From: Iocasia fonsfrigidae | Lineage (GTDB): Bacteria; Bacillota; Halanaerobiia; Halanaerobiales; DTU029 | Length of the DNA stretch: 64,000 nucleotides | Reading direction: 5' to 3' | Assembly: GCF_017751145.1 (NCBI RefSeq) | Contig: NZ_CP046640.1 | Coordinates: forward strand, 724,137-788,136 | Part shown: positions 27,052 to 34,588 of the stretch, in pieces | Layout of the letters: each line of letters opens with the position of its first letter | Numbering within the stretch: the first letter of the stretch is position 1 | Position numbers and translations under genes: made by a program | The notes under the pieces: model-generated | Told to the model about the DNA's origin: nothing | Seen by the model: the letters and a program-made list of their open reading frames with translations, nothing else | Databases searched by the model: none

Positions 27052-27549
27052 ATGGCTCTTTTTAATATGAACAATAAAACATTTATTACACTAATTGTTA
27101 TATCTACCTTACTATTTTATGCAATGGTTTATATACCTTCAATTGAGGGCAAAAAATATCATGAAGAATTTAAAAAGACAAAATTTGATGAATTAAGTAT
27201 TAAAATGCATGATAATTTTACAGATGAAAAAATAGAGGCAGAAATTACAGATAGAAATGAACTAGAATTTTATTATAATATATTTGCTAATAAACTTGAA
27301 TATGCTCAAATTAAAGAAAGAAAATTATACTCCTATTCTATTTTTTTTAGATTTTATAATAAAAAGAGTAAAAAATATTATATATTTAAAGTATTTTTTG
27401 ATCATACAAAAGAAGTTGAACGCCCAGTATTTCTTAGAGTAAAAGAAGAAGACCCTGGTGGATATGGTTTTGCCTTGAGTGATGAAGACTTTCAATTTTA
27501 TCAAAAAATAATGGAAATATGGGAGATATCTGAGAAGAGTAGAATATAA
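27052..27549 (+). CDS. Candidate immunity protein for the displaced Rhs tip
   Basis: The 165-aa product begins at an ATG that directly abuts the stop of the tip (TAA followed by ATG). One N-terminal hydrophobic segment (about residues 10-28, TFITLIVISTLLFYAMVYI) suggests a membrane-anchored protein with a soluble, charged domain outside the cytoplasm. The coupling to the tip and its AT-rich composition match those of Rhs immunity genes. The membrane anchor would fit neutralising a toxin that enters from the cell envelope. No family is recognised. If the tip is silent, its expression would need an own promoter, which I could not identify. Confidence 0.6.
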   Translation: MALFNMNNKTFITLIVISTLLFYAMVYIPSIEGKKYHEEFKKTKFDELSIKMHDNFTDEKIEAEITDRNELEFYYNIFANKLEYAQIKERKLYSYSIFFRFYNKKSKKYYIFKVFFDHTKEVERPVFLRVKEEDPGGYGFALSDEDFQFYQKIMEIWEISEKSRI

Positions 27550-27568
27550 GATTGAAAATGAAAGTAAT

Positions 27569-27604
27569 CCCCGGACTGGATAAGTTTTGGGGGTTCTTTT
27601 ATTT
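27569..27604 (+). terminator. Probable terminator after the displaced tip cassette
   Basis: CCCCGGACT and AGTTTTGGGG pair with two G-U pairs and one bulge around a GGATA loop. They are followed by a T-rich tail (TTCTTTTATTT). Confidence 0.5.
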
Positions 27605-27635
27605 AATGTAGATGCTAAATATACAGTGAATCAAT

Positions 27636-27863
27636 TAACTTCGTATGTCTATGCTTTGAGCAAGCAAATGGCTAGAGTAGAAGGAGTTATTGGTGGTGAG
27701 GGAGAAGTTATATATTACCATCATGATAACCTTGGTTCTACCAGGTTGATGACTGAAAGATGGTGAAGTTGTCTTTGACCAGGATTATCTGCCATTTGGT
27801 GGAGATTTAGAGCCGCAGAATGATGTTGGGGAGAGATATAAATATACTGGGCAGAGGCAGGAA
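27636..27863 (+). pseudogene. Degraded third copy of the Rhs core 3' region
   Basis: This 228-bp stretch matches the core from TSYVYALSKQ to YTGQRQE (compare 23219-23463 and 25769-26010). It has lost 2 nt within the former LMTDEDG codons (frameshift near 27757) and about 15 nt in the GGDLAVVGDLEP part. Point differences (CAAATGGC) place it closer to the displaced copy than to the main gene. It has no tip domain behind it, so it is a dead remnant and evidence of repeated tip exchange. Confidence 0.85.
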
Positions 27864-27920
27864 AAATATAAGCGTGGTGGGGAGTCAGATGAAGTGTGTT
27901 CTCATAACTACTTTCAAAAT

Positions 27921-27957
27921 AATACTCCTAAGTCTTATAATAAGACTTAGGAGTATT
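27921..27957 (-). terminator. Terminator of the minus-strand gntR gene
   Basis: A 17-bp perfect stem (27921-27937 and 27941-27957) has a 3-nt loop. Reading on the minus strand it is followed by ATTTTGAAAG, a weak T-tract, and lies 14 bp behind the end of the regulator gene. Confidence 0.8.
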
Positions 27958-27970
27958 ATTGATAGAGCTA

Positions 27971-28669
27971 TTATAATTTGTCTAATTCCTTTTTATAGTC
28001 ATTAGATGGTACAGGGGTGTATAGTTGATTGTTATAAAAATATTCAAGAGCAGAAATTCGGCAAGATTTAATGTGTTCCAACATGCACTGCTCTGCTTCA
28101 GCATATTTTCCGTCAATAAGTTTGTTCAATATCTCTAGATGCTCTTCTTTTGCATCATGTACTTTAGCTTGGTTCTGTTTGCTAGAGATAATAATACGTG
28201 TATTTTCTTCAAAAACCCTTTTCATGGTGTTTATTATAAATCTATTTCCGCAATATTCAATAATGAATAAGTGCATTGCAGTATCCAAACGAAAACTATT
28301 ATGAACATCGACAATGGGTTCATGAAATTTTTGGGAAAAGTTTTTAAGCTCATCTAATGGCAAGTGTGGTGCAGCTAATCGAAGGGCGATAGGTTCCATT
28401 TCAACACGTGCTTGAAAAACTTGAATTACGTCATTGAAGGTAATATCTGTCACGTATATTCCTTTTTTTGGTATTACTTTGATAAATCCCTCCATTTCTA
28501 ATTTGCTTATAGATTCTCTGATGGGGGTTCGACTTAATTCCATTTCCTTTGCAAGTTGTGCTTCATTTAAAAGACTTCCAGGAGGGTAGATACAGTCTAC
28601 TAGTTTTTCCTTTAGTAGTTGATAAGCATGGTTTTTGAGACTTTGTCGGGATTGATTGTTTTTATTCAT
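27971..28669 (-). CDS. GntR-family regulator, FCD subfamily, of the catabolic cluster
   Basis: The protein has 232 aa. Residues 1-78 are a GntR winged helix (LAKEMELSRTPIRESISKLEMEG and the wing IPKKGIYV). Residues about 85-215 are the FCD helical domain with candidate ligand/metal residues in DTAMHLFIIEYCGNR and the late MLEHIKS helix. It is divergent from the permease and enzyme genes. A perfect CTTGTA-TAC-TACAAG palindrome overlaps the -10 box of the forward promoter (28958-28972), which matches the TGTATACA-type operators known for FCD proteins. It is therefore the likely repressor of the cluster, released by the pathway substrate or an intermediate. The start ATG lies in a context without strong GGAGG (GGAATGACATTATT), so the exact start is moderately sure. 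Confidence 0.88.
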   Translation of the reverse strand: MNKNNQSRQSLKNHAYQLLKEKLVDCIYPPGSLLNEAQLAKEMELSRTPIRESISKLEMEGFIKVIPKKGIYVTDITFNDVIQVFQARVEMEPIALRLAAPHLPLDELKNFSQKFHEPIVDVHNSFRLDTAMHLFIIEYCGNRFIINTMKRVFEENTRIIISSKQNQAKVHDAKEEHLEILNKLIDGKYAEAEQCMLEHIKSCRISALEYFYNNQLYTPVPSNDYKKELDKL

Positions 28670-28741
28670 AATAATGTCATTCCTATTCTAAAATTATTTG
28701 TTTAAAAAAATAGCAGCTTTGGAAATACAGATATAAAGGGA

Positions 28742-28924
28742 AACGATGCTATTTTAATGATATTACAGGAAGCGGATAATTTCAAGGAATTAGAACAAGA
28801 AATATATAAATTAGTCTGTAAAATAGTAAGAAAGAAGTTAAAAGAGACGCTATTGTTGGTTGATGAAATCATAACAATAGGGGAAAGGGGGTTCTATACC
28901 ATTCCGTTTGCGGAATCTCTGTAA
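28742..28924 (+). pseudogene. Possible transposase N-terminal relic (UPF0236/ISLre2-like)
   Basis: An open stretch of 60 codons ends at TAA 28922-28924 and reads ILQEADNFKELEQEIYKL, followed by further charged helix residues. This resembles the helical start of UPF0236/ISLre2 transposases. There is no start codon with a ribosome site, and no catalytic part follows. An ATTCCG-TTTG-CGGAAT palindrome lies at its end. The identification is tentative. Confidence 0.35.
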
Positions 28925-28938
28925 CCTCCCACAAAAGC

Positions 28939-28972
28939 TTGACAAGAACAAAAACATCTTGTATACTACAAG
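28939..28972 (+). promoter_or_regulatory. Sigma-A promoter with overlapping FCD-GntR operator
   Basis: TTGACA (28939-28944) and TATACT (28962-28967) are spaced by exactly 17 bp. The 15-bp palindrome CTTGTA-TAC-TACAAG (28958-28972) covers the -10 element, so a bound repressor would block polymerase. The promoter faces the permease and enzyme genes starting at 29169, leaving a leader of about 195 nt. Confidence 0.85.
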
Positions 28973-29013
28973 TATATTAGAAGTATGCAATAGTGGTTTG
29001 TAACACAAATATT

Positions 29014-29041
29014 AGGAATTGTGTGAGGAATCCAGAATGCA
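29014..29041 (+). promoter_or_regulatory. Weak candidate sigma-H-like promoter before the permease
   Basis: AGGAATT at 29014 and GAATGCA at 29035 keep the same 21-nt offset as the other sigma-H-like sites of the window. It lies within the leader downstream of the sigma-A promoter, about 130 bp before the permease start, and may be chance. Confidence 0.3.
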
Positions 29042-29168
29042 CTACTTTTAAATGAAAATATGTATTTTTAAACTGGAGGTGCTGTAGTGATATGATATAG
29101 TCACAAGATTAAATTTATGCAAAATAATAAGGTAAGTTTAAAGTACAGAAAATCAGGGGGGGATAATT

Positions 29169-30479
29169 ATGGACATGTTAGTAATTTTATTAGGGTTGGC
29201 AATTCTGCTCGTGCTTACACTTCGAAAAGTTCCAGTTGTATATGCCGCAGCCATCAGTATTATTTTTATTGCAGTGTTTAGTGGCTTACCTATTGTTAAG
29301 ACTGTAACAAGTGATTACATGACAGGTTTTGCAGGTTTTGTTAAAGCAGCATGGCTTATGCTATTATTGGGAGCTATTCTTTCAAAACTTATGGATGTTT
29401 CAGGTGCTGCCAGTTCAATTGCAGCAGTAATCATTAACAAATTTGGGGTTAAACATGCAATTCCAGCAATTGTTATAGCTGGTGGTCTCCTTACTTTTGG
29501 TGGAGTATCTGCATTTGTTTCTTGCTTTGCATTATATCCGATTACCTTAGCGGTGTTTAGAAAAGCAAATCTACCAAGGTATTTGATTCCAGCAGCTATT
29601 GGTTCGGGGATATTTACATGGGTAACAATGTTCCCTGGCAATCCACAGATTCAGAATATAATCCCATCTTCATATTTACCGACAGATGCAATGGCGGCAC
29701 CGGTAGTAGGAGTTATTTCTGCAGCTTTTGCTTTAGTACTAATACTTGTTTATTTAACATTCGAGGCAAAAAAGGCAAAACAAAAAGGGATTGGATTTGA
29801 ATCAGATGAAGAGACAAATCAAATCCTTGCGAAAGCAGATGAAATGGAATGTAATGGAAAATTACCGAATGTTATTCTTTCAATAGCTCCAATTGTTGCA
29901 ATTGCTGTTGTATTAAATGTATTTAATCAAGACATTTCTGTTGCCTTACTATCAGGGATTGTATTATGTGCAGCATTGTTTTTTAAAAATATTACTGGTG
30001 TTAGAAAATTACTAAATGACTCTGTAAGTAGTGCAGCTGTAACAATTGTAAATGCATCAGCGATAGTTGCCATTGGAGCAGTCATTAAAATTGCGCCAGG
30101 TTTTCAAAAAATAGTTGATTTTATATTAAATTTCAGTCAGTCAGGTGGAAACCCACTGATCATATTTGGTGTTGCAACGACACTTTTATGTGGACTAAAT
30201 GCATCAGGTATGGGAGGTCTATCAACAACACTTACTGTATTGGCTAAGCCGTTTTTAGCCATGGGTGTTAACCCTGATATTATGCATCGGATTGGTGTTA
30301 TTGCTTCCGTTGGTCTTGATAGTTTACCTCATAGTGGTGGTATTGTTGCAATACTTGCGATTTCAGGTGTTTCATATAAAGATGGATATAAACATCTATT
30401 TGTAACAACCGTGTTAATTACATTGCTTACACTTGCACTAGCACTAGTATTAGGTAATATCTTTTATCCAATTGCATAA
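29169..30479 (+). CDS. GntP-family organic acid permease
   Basis: This 436-aa integral membrane protein has about 11-12 hydrophobic spans and the features of the GntP (gluconate:H+ symporter) family. These include the start MLVILLGLAILLVLTLRKVPV, the pore-loop-like segments GGLLTFGGVSAFVSCFALYP and PGNPQIQNIIPSSYL, and the late GLNASGMGGLSTTL and LDSLPHSGGIVAIL. The family imports gluconate, citrate or related hydroxyacids across the inner membrane. It heads the catabolic cluster and precedes an isocitrate lyase/PEP mutase-like enzyme by 43 bp, so a C4-C6 hydroxy- or branched dicarboxylic acid is a reasonable guess for the substrate. The start ATG follows a GGGGGG site. Codon use and the AT-richness of the cluster differ from the surrounding genes. 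Confidence 0.88.
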   Translation: MDMLVILLGLAILLVLTLRKVPVVYAAAISIIFIAVFSGLPIVKTVTSDYMTGFAGFVKAAWLMLLLGAILSKLMDVSGAASSIAAVIINKFGVKHAIPAIVIAGGLLTFGGVSAFVSCFALYPITLAVFRKANLPRYLIPAAIGSGIFTWVTMFPGNPQIQNIIPSSYLPTDAMAAPVVGVISAAFALVLILVYLTFEAKKAKQKGIGFESDEETNQILAKADEMECNGKLPNVILSIAPIVAIAVVLNVFNQDISVALLSGIVLCAALFFKNITGVRKLLNDSVSSAAVTIVNASAIVAIGAVIKIAPGFQKIVDFILNFSQSGGNPLIIFGVATTLLCGLNASGMGGLSTTLTVLAKPFLAMGVNPDIMHRIGVIASVGLDSLPHSGGIVAILAISGVSYKDGYKHLFVTTVLITLLTLALALVLGNIFYPIA

Positions 30480-30522
30480 TCTTGTTTGCAAAATAAATAT
30501 TCAATAATAATAAAGGAGAATA

Positions 30523-31491
30523 ATGATGAGCAAATATGAAAAAAAACCAGTACAATCTTTTATGGAATTAGTAGAAAATGAGCAAGTTTTTGCCCCTTGT
30601 GTATGGGATTGTCGTACTTCAAGGGCAGCTGAATTAGCAGGTTTTAAAGCATTGATGTTAAGTGGTGGACAGTTAGCAGAGAGTGTAGCAGGACTTCCCG
30701 ATATTGGACTTATTACTGCAGATGACTTAGTTCAGTCAACTGAAAGAATATGTAATTATTCATCTCTTCCTGTTATTGTTGATGCTGATGATGGATACGG
30801 AGACACCCCTCTAACAACGTATCGTTTGATTCAACGACTTATTAAAGCAGGTGCTAAAGGATGCACATTAGATGATACAACCGGCATAAGAGGTTGGAAT
30901 AGATGGGGATTCGCCATGATGAACGGATATCAAGATGGTGATATTAAACACAATGTTGTTTCAAGCGAAAAATGGTTAGCCAAGATTGCAGCATCATATG
31001 AAGCTGCTAAAGGAACGGATTTCCTTGTAATTGCAAGAACTGAGTGTAAATTACAGTATGGTCTAGATGAAGCCATAAGTCGTTGCAAAGCTGCTGAAGA
31101 AATGGCAGAAGAAATGGGCGTTAAAGTTATGACACTTATTATTGGTCTTAAGACTATAGAGGAAGCAAAAATAGTAAGTGAAGAAGTTAAAGGCTGGAAA
31201 ATGTGGCCGGATGTAATGAGCAAAAATGGAAAACCGGATGTAGCTCTCGATGAAGTAAAACCTTATGGCTTTAATTTTGTAACATGCCATTTCTTAGAAA
31301 AAGCATCAATGTTTGGTATGTATGATTATGCCAAGCATGTTGTTAAGGATCGCCATACAGTCTATGCAGATGAACATGATATGGGTGGAATGTCAAAAGA
31401 AGAGATGCCTAAGTGGATTGATATGGGTCTCAACTATTGGATTGGAATTGAAGAAGAGTTTAATGAAAAAGCTAAAAAATACAATAAATAA
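30523..31491 (+). CDS. Isocitrate lyase/PEP mutase superfamily enzyme with an altered active-site loop
   Basis: The protein has 322 aa, with AAGGAG before the ATG. The (beta/alpha)8 superfamily marks are present: the early AAELAGFKALMLSGGQLAES, the metal-binding VDADDGYGDTP (compare DADTGFG in methylisocitrate lyase) and ARTEC (compare ARTDA). In lyases the segment after the strand-4 acid reads EDQ...KRCGH with the catalytic Cys. Here it is LDDTTGIRGWNRWGF, so the Cys loop is missing. The enzyme is thus unlikely to be an ordinary methylisocitrate or dimethylmalate lyase. It could be a mutase, hydrolase, decarboxylase or aldolase of the same superfamily acting on a 2-oxo- or 2-hydroxydicarboxylate. 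It follows the permease and precedes the cupin, reductase and cyclase genes. Confidence 0.75.
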   Translation: MMSKYEKKPVQSFMELVENEQVFAPCVWDCRTSRAAELAGFKALMLSGGQLAESVAGLPDIGLITADDLVQSTERICNYSSLPVIVDADDGYGDTPLTTYRLIQRLIKAGAKGCTLDDTTGIRGWNRWGFAMMNGYQDGDIKHNVVSSEKWLAKIAASYEAAKGTDFLVIARTECKLQYGLDEAISRCKAAEEMAEEMGVKVMTLIIGLKTIEEAKIVSEEVKGWKMWPDVMSKNGKPDVALDEVKPYGFNFVTCHFLEKASMFGMYDYAKHVVKDRHTVYADEHDMGGMSKEEMPKWIDMGLNYWIGIEEEFNEKAKKYNK

Positions 31492-31584
31492 AAGTTACTT
31501 GGATTAATAGATAAAATGAGTTCTATAAAGAAATACAATTTAAAGTTGTTAAAAGATTTAAGTCTTGATCTAGCATAAGAAAAA

Positions 31585-31633
31585 AATGCCTCGGTGTTCA
31601 TAATAAATAAGATTGTGAAGCAGAGGTATTTTT
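31585..31633 (+). terminator. Terminator or attenuator inside the catabolic cluster
   Basis: AATGCCTC (31585-31592) pairs with GAGGTATT (31623-31630; one G-T pair) and is followed by TTTTTAT. It lies between the lyase-like gene and the cupin gene, so the second half of the cluster may be expressed at a lower level. Confidence 0.6.
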
Positions 31634-31652
31634 ATAGAAGGAGGGAATATAT

Positions 31653-32012
31653 ATGATCAAAAAAAGTGATGAAAAAATATATGATAAAAAGAAGAGCCCA
31701 TTTGATGGTAAAGGCGAGATATTAGTAAGAAGTCTTTTAAATGGACCGGAGGAAATGTATGAGACTGGTAGGGTGTTTGCACATACAACAGTTTATCCAG
31801 GATCATCTATTGGATATCATGTTCATAAGAACGAATCTGAAACATATTACATTTTAAGTGGTGTTGGAGACTACAATGATAATGGAACAATGAAAACAGT
31901 AACAGCGGGTGATGTTACTTTTACAGGTGCTGGAGAAGGTCACGGTATTGAAGTCGTTGGAAATGAGCCTATTGAAATGATAGCTTTGATTTTATACGAT
32001 AAGAGACAATGA
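31653..32012 (+). CDS. Small single-domain cupin protein
   Basis: The 119-aa protein carries both cupin motifs. Motif 1 is GYHVHKNESETYYILSG (His, His, Glu as metal ligands, closing Gly). Motif 2 includes GDVTFTGAGEGHGI with the fourth ligand His. Proteins of this size often are metal-dependent isomerases, epimerases or lyases acting on sugar or organic acids, or small dioxygenases. In this cluster it may isomerise or decarboxylate an intermediate, but the reaction cannot be read from the sequence. GAAGGAGGG precedes the ATG. It is followed 34 bp later by the ketopantoate-reductase-like gene. Confidence 0.85.
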   Translation: MIKKSDEKIYDKKKSPFDGKGEILVRSLLNGPEEMYETGRVFAHTTVYPGSSIGYHVHKNESETYYILSGVGDYNDNGTMKTVTAGDVTFTGAGEGHGIEVVGNEPIEMIALILYDKRQ

Positions 32013-32046
32013 TGAGCAGTGTTTATGAAAGGTCAAGGGTGATAAT

Positions 32047-32955
32047 ATGAAGATATTAGTAATCGGAGCAGGAGCTATGGGCTCTATCTATGGTGGACAT
32101 TTATCACTTCACAATGAAGTTTATATGGTAGATAAAAACATAGAAGTTATTGAGAAAATCAATACAGACGGTCTTACGCTTGTCGAAGATGGCGAAGATG
32201 TGATTTATAGACCGATAGCTTTAGAATCCACGGAAGATATTGGTGAAGTAGATCTAGTAATTTTATTTGTGAAATCACTGTACTCAAAAATAGCATTAAA
32301 GGAAAATCAACATGTTCTTGGCAAAGACACCTATATACTTACGCTTCAAAATGGAGCAGGTCATGAAGATATCCTTGAAGAATTTGTTTCAAAAAATCGA
32401 ATTATATTAGGTACAACACAAGATAACGGTGCAGTTATAGAGCCTGGTAAAGTAAGGCGAGGTGGAGTTGGTAAGACTAATTTTGGAATGTTGGTCGATG
32501 ATTCTGACAAAATGCTTGCTAAATGTAAAACCGTGTTTGATGCCTGTGGTTTTGACTGTAAAATATATGATAATATTCAACAATTAATCTGGAATAAACT
32601 ATTTACCAATATATCATTAAGTGTAGTAACGGGAATTCTTCAGGTGCCTATTGGGTATGTAGTATCAGATGAATATGCCTGGAATATGACTAAGTCTCTG
32701 ATTTATGAAGCACTTCAAGTTGCAAAAGAGATGGGTCTTGAATTTGATGAAAATGAGATAATAGAACGTGTACGTGAAATCTCGATTAGTTCTCCAGATG
32801 GACTTACTTCTATATATACTGATTTAAAAAAAGGCAGAAAAACAGAAGTGGATACTATTAGCGGTTCGGTTGTAAGAGCAGCTGAAAAAGTTGGAGTATC
32901 TGTTCCTGTCCACGAATTTGTTGTGAATTTCGTTCACGCTATGGAGAATAAATAG
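32047..32955 (+). CDS. Ketopantoate reductase-family (ApbA/PanE-like) 2-oxoacid reductase
   Basis: The 302-aa protein has an N-terminal Rossmann domain with GAGAMGSIYGGHL (residues about 7-19) for NADPH and the C-terminal helical ApbA domain. The typical catalytic Lys is in IWNKLFTNISL, and DLKKGRKTEVDTISG is the late conserved substrate segment. The family reduces branched 2-oxoacids such as ketopantoate to 2-hydroxyacids. Its place in a catabolic cluster rather than near panB/panC suggests a peripheral role: oxidising or reducing a branched 2-hydroxy/2-oxo acid related to the permease substrate. The start ATG is at 32047, after AGGGTGATA. The next gene follows after 65 bp. Confidence 0.85.
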   Translation: MKILVIGAGAMGSIYGGHLSLHNEVYMVDKNIEVIEKINTDGLTLVEDGEDVIYRPIALESTEDIGEVDLVILFVKSLYSKIALKENQHVLGKDTYILTLQNGAGHEDILEEFVSKNRIILGTTQDNGAVIEPGKVRRGGVGKTNFGMLVDDSDKMLAKCKTVFDACGFDCKIYDNIQQLIWNKLFTNISLSVVTGILQVPIGYVVSDEYAWNMTKSLIYEALQVAKEMGLEFDENEIIERVREISISSPDGLTSIYTDLKKGRKTEVDTISGSVVRAAEKVGVSVPVHEFVVNFVHAMENK

Positions 32956-33020
32956 GATAAAGATTTAGATGAATAAATCTAATCATTAAATTTGCGATAT
33001 TAAAGAAAGGAAAGTAAAAA

Positions 33021-33710
33021 ATGAGTGTATATGAAATGGGAAAATTAAGGATAGTAGATCTTACAAAAGAATTAGATCCGGCTACAGAATCAAGAAGATG
33101 TCATATGTATCGTTTTAACACAGGAGGTCCAATTCCTGATTATCATACAATTATGGATATAACAAGTCACTTAGGAACACATTGTGAGTGTCCATATCAT
33201 CATGATGACACATGGCCAAGTGTTGCTGAACTTCCACTTACAACTTTTCTTGGAAGAGCAATTTATGTTGATTTTAAGGAAACTGTAAAGCCATACACAC
33301 ACATTACAAAAGCAGATTTAGACAGAGAAACTGAAGGTATGATAAAAGAAGGTGATATTGTCATCATTGATTCTTCATATAAGCTTACACCATTTACATC
33401 TGCTACTAATACTGAAGAAGATCAAAGACTTTTAATCAATGGAGAGTCAGCTGAGTGGTTTTGTGATCATAAGGTTAAATGTGTAGGATTTGGAGATGGT
33501 GTTTCTATTGAAAGTTGTAATGAGGATGTGAAACCTTTCCATGATATCTTAATGGCAGAAAACATTGTATTTCTGGAAGTGCTTAAAAATTTGGATAAGT
33601 TAAAAGAAAAGGTATTCTTTATGAGTTATTCACCACTTCCTATCAAGGAGTTAGATTCCTGTCCTGTTCGAGCATATGCTATTGAGGGACTTGCAGAATT
33701 TTCAAAATAA
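33021..33710 (+). CDS. Cyclase-family metal hydrolase (kynurenine formamidase-like fold)
   Basis: The 229-aa protein carries the cyclase-family signature in the form HLGTHCECPYHH (family pattern HxGTHxDxPxH, here with Cys-Glu in the D region), with the usual opening IVDLTKELDPATE and a late GFGDGVSIES. Members hydrolyse amides or lactones, or act on cyclic intermediates, with Mn/Zn. It is the last gene of the cluster and ends before a terminator at 33916. A role in opening a lactone or removing a formyl/acyl group in the pathway is plausible but not shown. The ribosome site AAGAAAGGAAAG precedes the ATG. Confidence 0.85.
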   Translation: MSVYEMGKLRIVDLTKELDPATESRRCHMYRFNTGGPIPDYHTIMDITSHLGTHCECPYHHDDTWPSVAELPLTTFLGRAIYVDFKETVKPYTHITKADLDRETEGMIKEGDIVIIDSSYKLTPFTSATNTEEDQRLLINGESAEWFCDHKVKCVGFGDGVSIESCNEDVKPFHDILMAENIVFLEVLKNLDKLKEKVFFMSYSPLPIKELDSCPVRAYAIEGLAEFSK

Positions 33711-33994
33711 GATGAGATGAGAAAAGATGGTTCGGATTTAGAAAAAGTTTATAGTATTGATTACTAAAAAGTCTTGAAGTTATAATGCATACTACATGAG
33801 GAGAAAGACAGTGAATAGAGGTAAATAAAATAGTGCAAATTACTAATTTAGAAGAAGAAAGAATTAAACTATTAGAAAAAGAAATTAAACATTAAAATGG
33901 GTTAGATTTGTATAGAGCAGGGTAAACCTGCTTTTTTCTTTTATACCCTATGTTTGCTAAATGATTTAAGCTCTTACGCCTACTCTAATATTAG
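33711..33994 (+). other. Intergenic stretch with terminator, no clear gene
   Basis: About 280 bp after the cyclase gene. It contains only a 20-codon open stretch starting at a GTG (QITNLEEERIKLLEKEIKH) with no good ribosome site, perhaps a remnant, and the terminator at 33916-33937. Base composition is AT-rich. Confidence 0.4.
33916..33937 (+). terminator. Terminator of the catabolic cluster
   Basis: AGCAGG (33916-33921) and CCTGCT (33927-33932) form a stem with a GTAAA loop, followed directly by a run of T. Confidence 0.8.
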
Positions 33995-34139
33995 AACAGG
34001 TATATTCATCAGTAAATTTTGTTCAGCTGGTTGGTCTGGCAGAGGCAAAAGGAGACCCATAGAAAATAAAAATGCTATTAAAAGCTGCTGATATCAATGC
34101 CAGTGAGGATTTAGCGGTAGATGATTATAAAATTAAGAA
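33995..34139 (+). pseudogene. Fused Rhs gene relic
   Basis: The first 93 bp match the main Rhs gene near 18022-18115 (QVYSPVDFVQLVGLAGAKGD region), with a stop codon TAG replacing CAG. The next 50 bp match the distant part at 19876-19921 (NASEDLAVDDYKI). The two parts are joined, so about 1.7 kb was deleted between them. The relic lies on the far side of the catabolic cluster from the other Rhs copies. Confidence 0.85.
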
Positions 34140-34588
34140 ATATATTATCATTCAATCCCCTAATAGGGGGTTGTTTTTACTAATAATCTATTTTAATGAC
34201 ATAAATAGGTATTTTATATTATTTACATATATTGTATATTGCTGTATAATGTTATTAAAACGTTCTATAAATAGGCAAAAAAATAAAAGCTATAGTAGTA
34301 TAAAATAATGTAAATGCTACATTCAAAACAAAAATTTGACATCATTGTATAATTTATAATTATTGACATTAGATTTATGGCATAATTTTTAGTAAAGATT
34401 ATATTGCAAGAAAATAAGTTATTATTTATACGACATATTTTTATCAATCGGAGGAACCAGTAATTACAAAATTTAATATAATAAAAATTCTCAAAATAAT
34501 GAATATTAAAAAAGAATAAGGAGGTGTTACAACAAAAAAATCTTTCACAAATTTTAAAAATCAAATTATATAAGGGAGGAATATTCTA
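34140..34588 (+). other. AT-rich intergenic region before the scaffoldin gene
   Basis: About 450 bp of very AT-rich DNA. TTGACA occurs at two places (around 34335 and 34365) with poorly spaced TATAAT/CATAAT-like elements, so a promoter is likely here but not fixed. A GGGAGGAATATTCT ribosome site precedes the scaffoldin start. No gene is seen. Confidence 0.4.

Noticed and set aside
27820-28005. Small open frame 61 aa over the end of the Rhs remnant
   Set aside because: It crosses the terminator hairpin of the opposite gene and reads a wrong frame of the Rhs remnant.
34072-34308. Small open frame of 78 aa behind the catabolic cluster
   Set aside because: It begins within the fused Rhs relic and continues into AT-rich DNA without a ribosome site.
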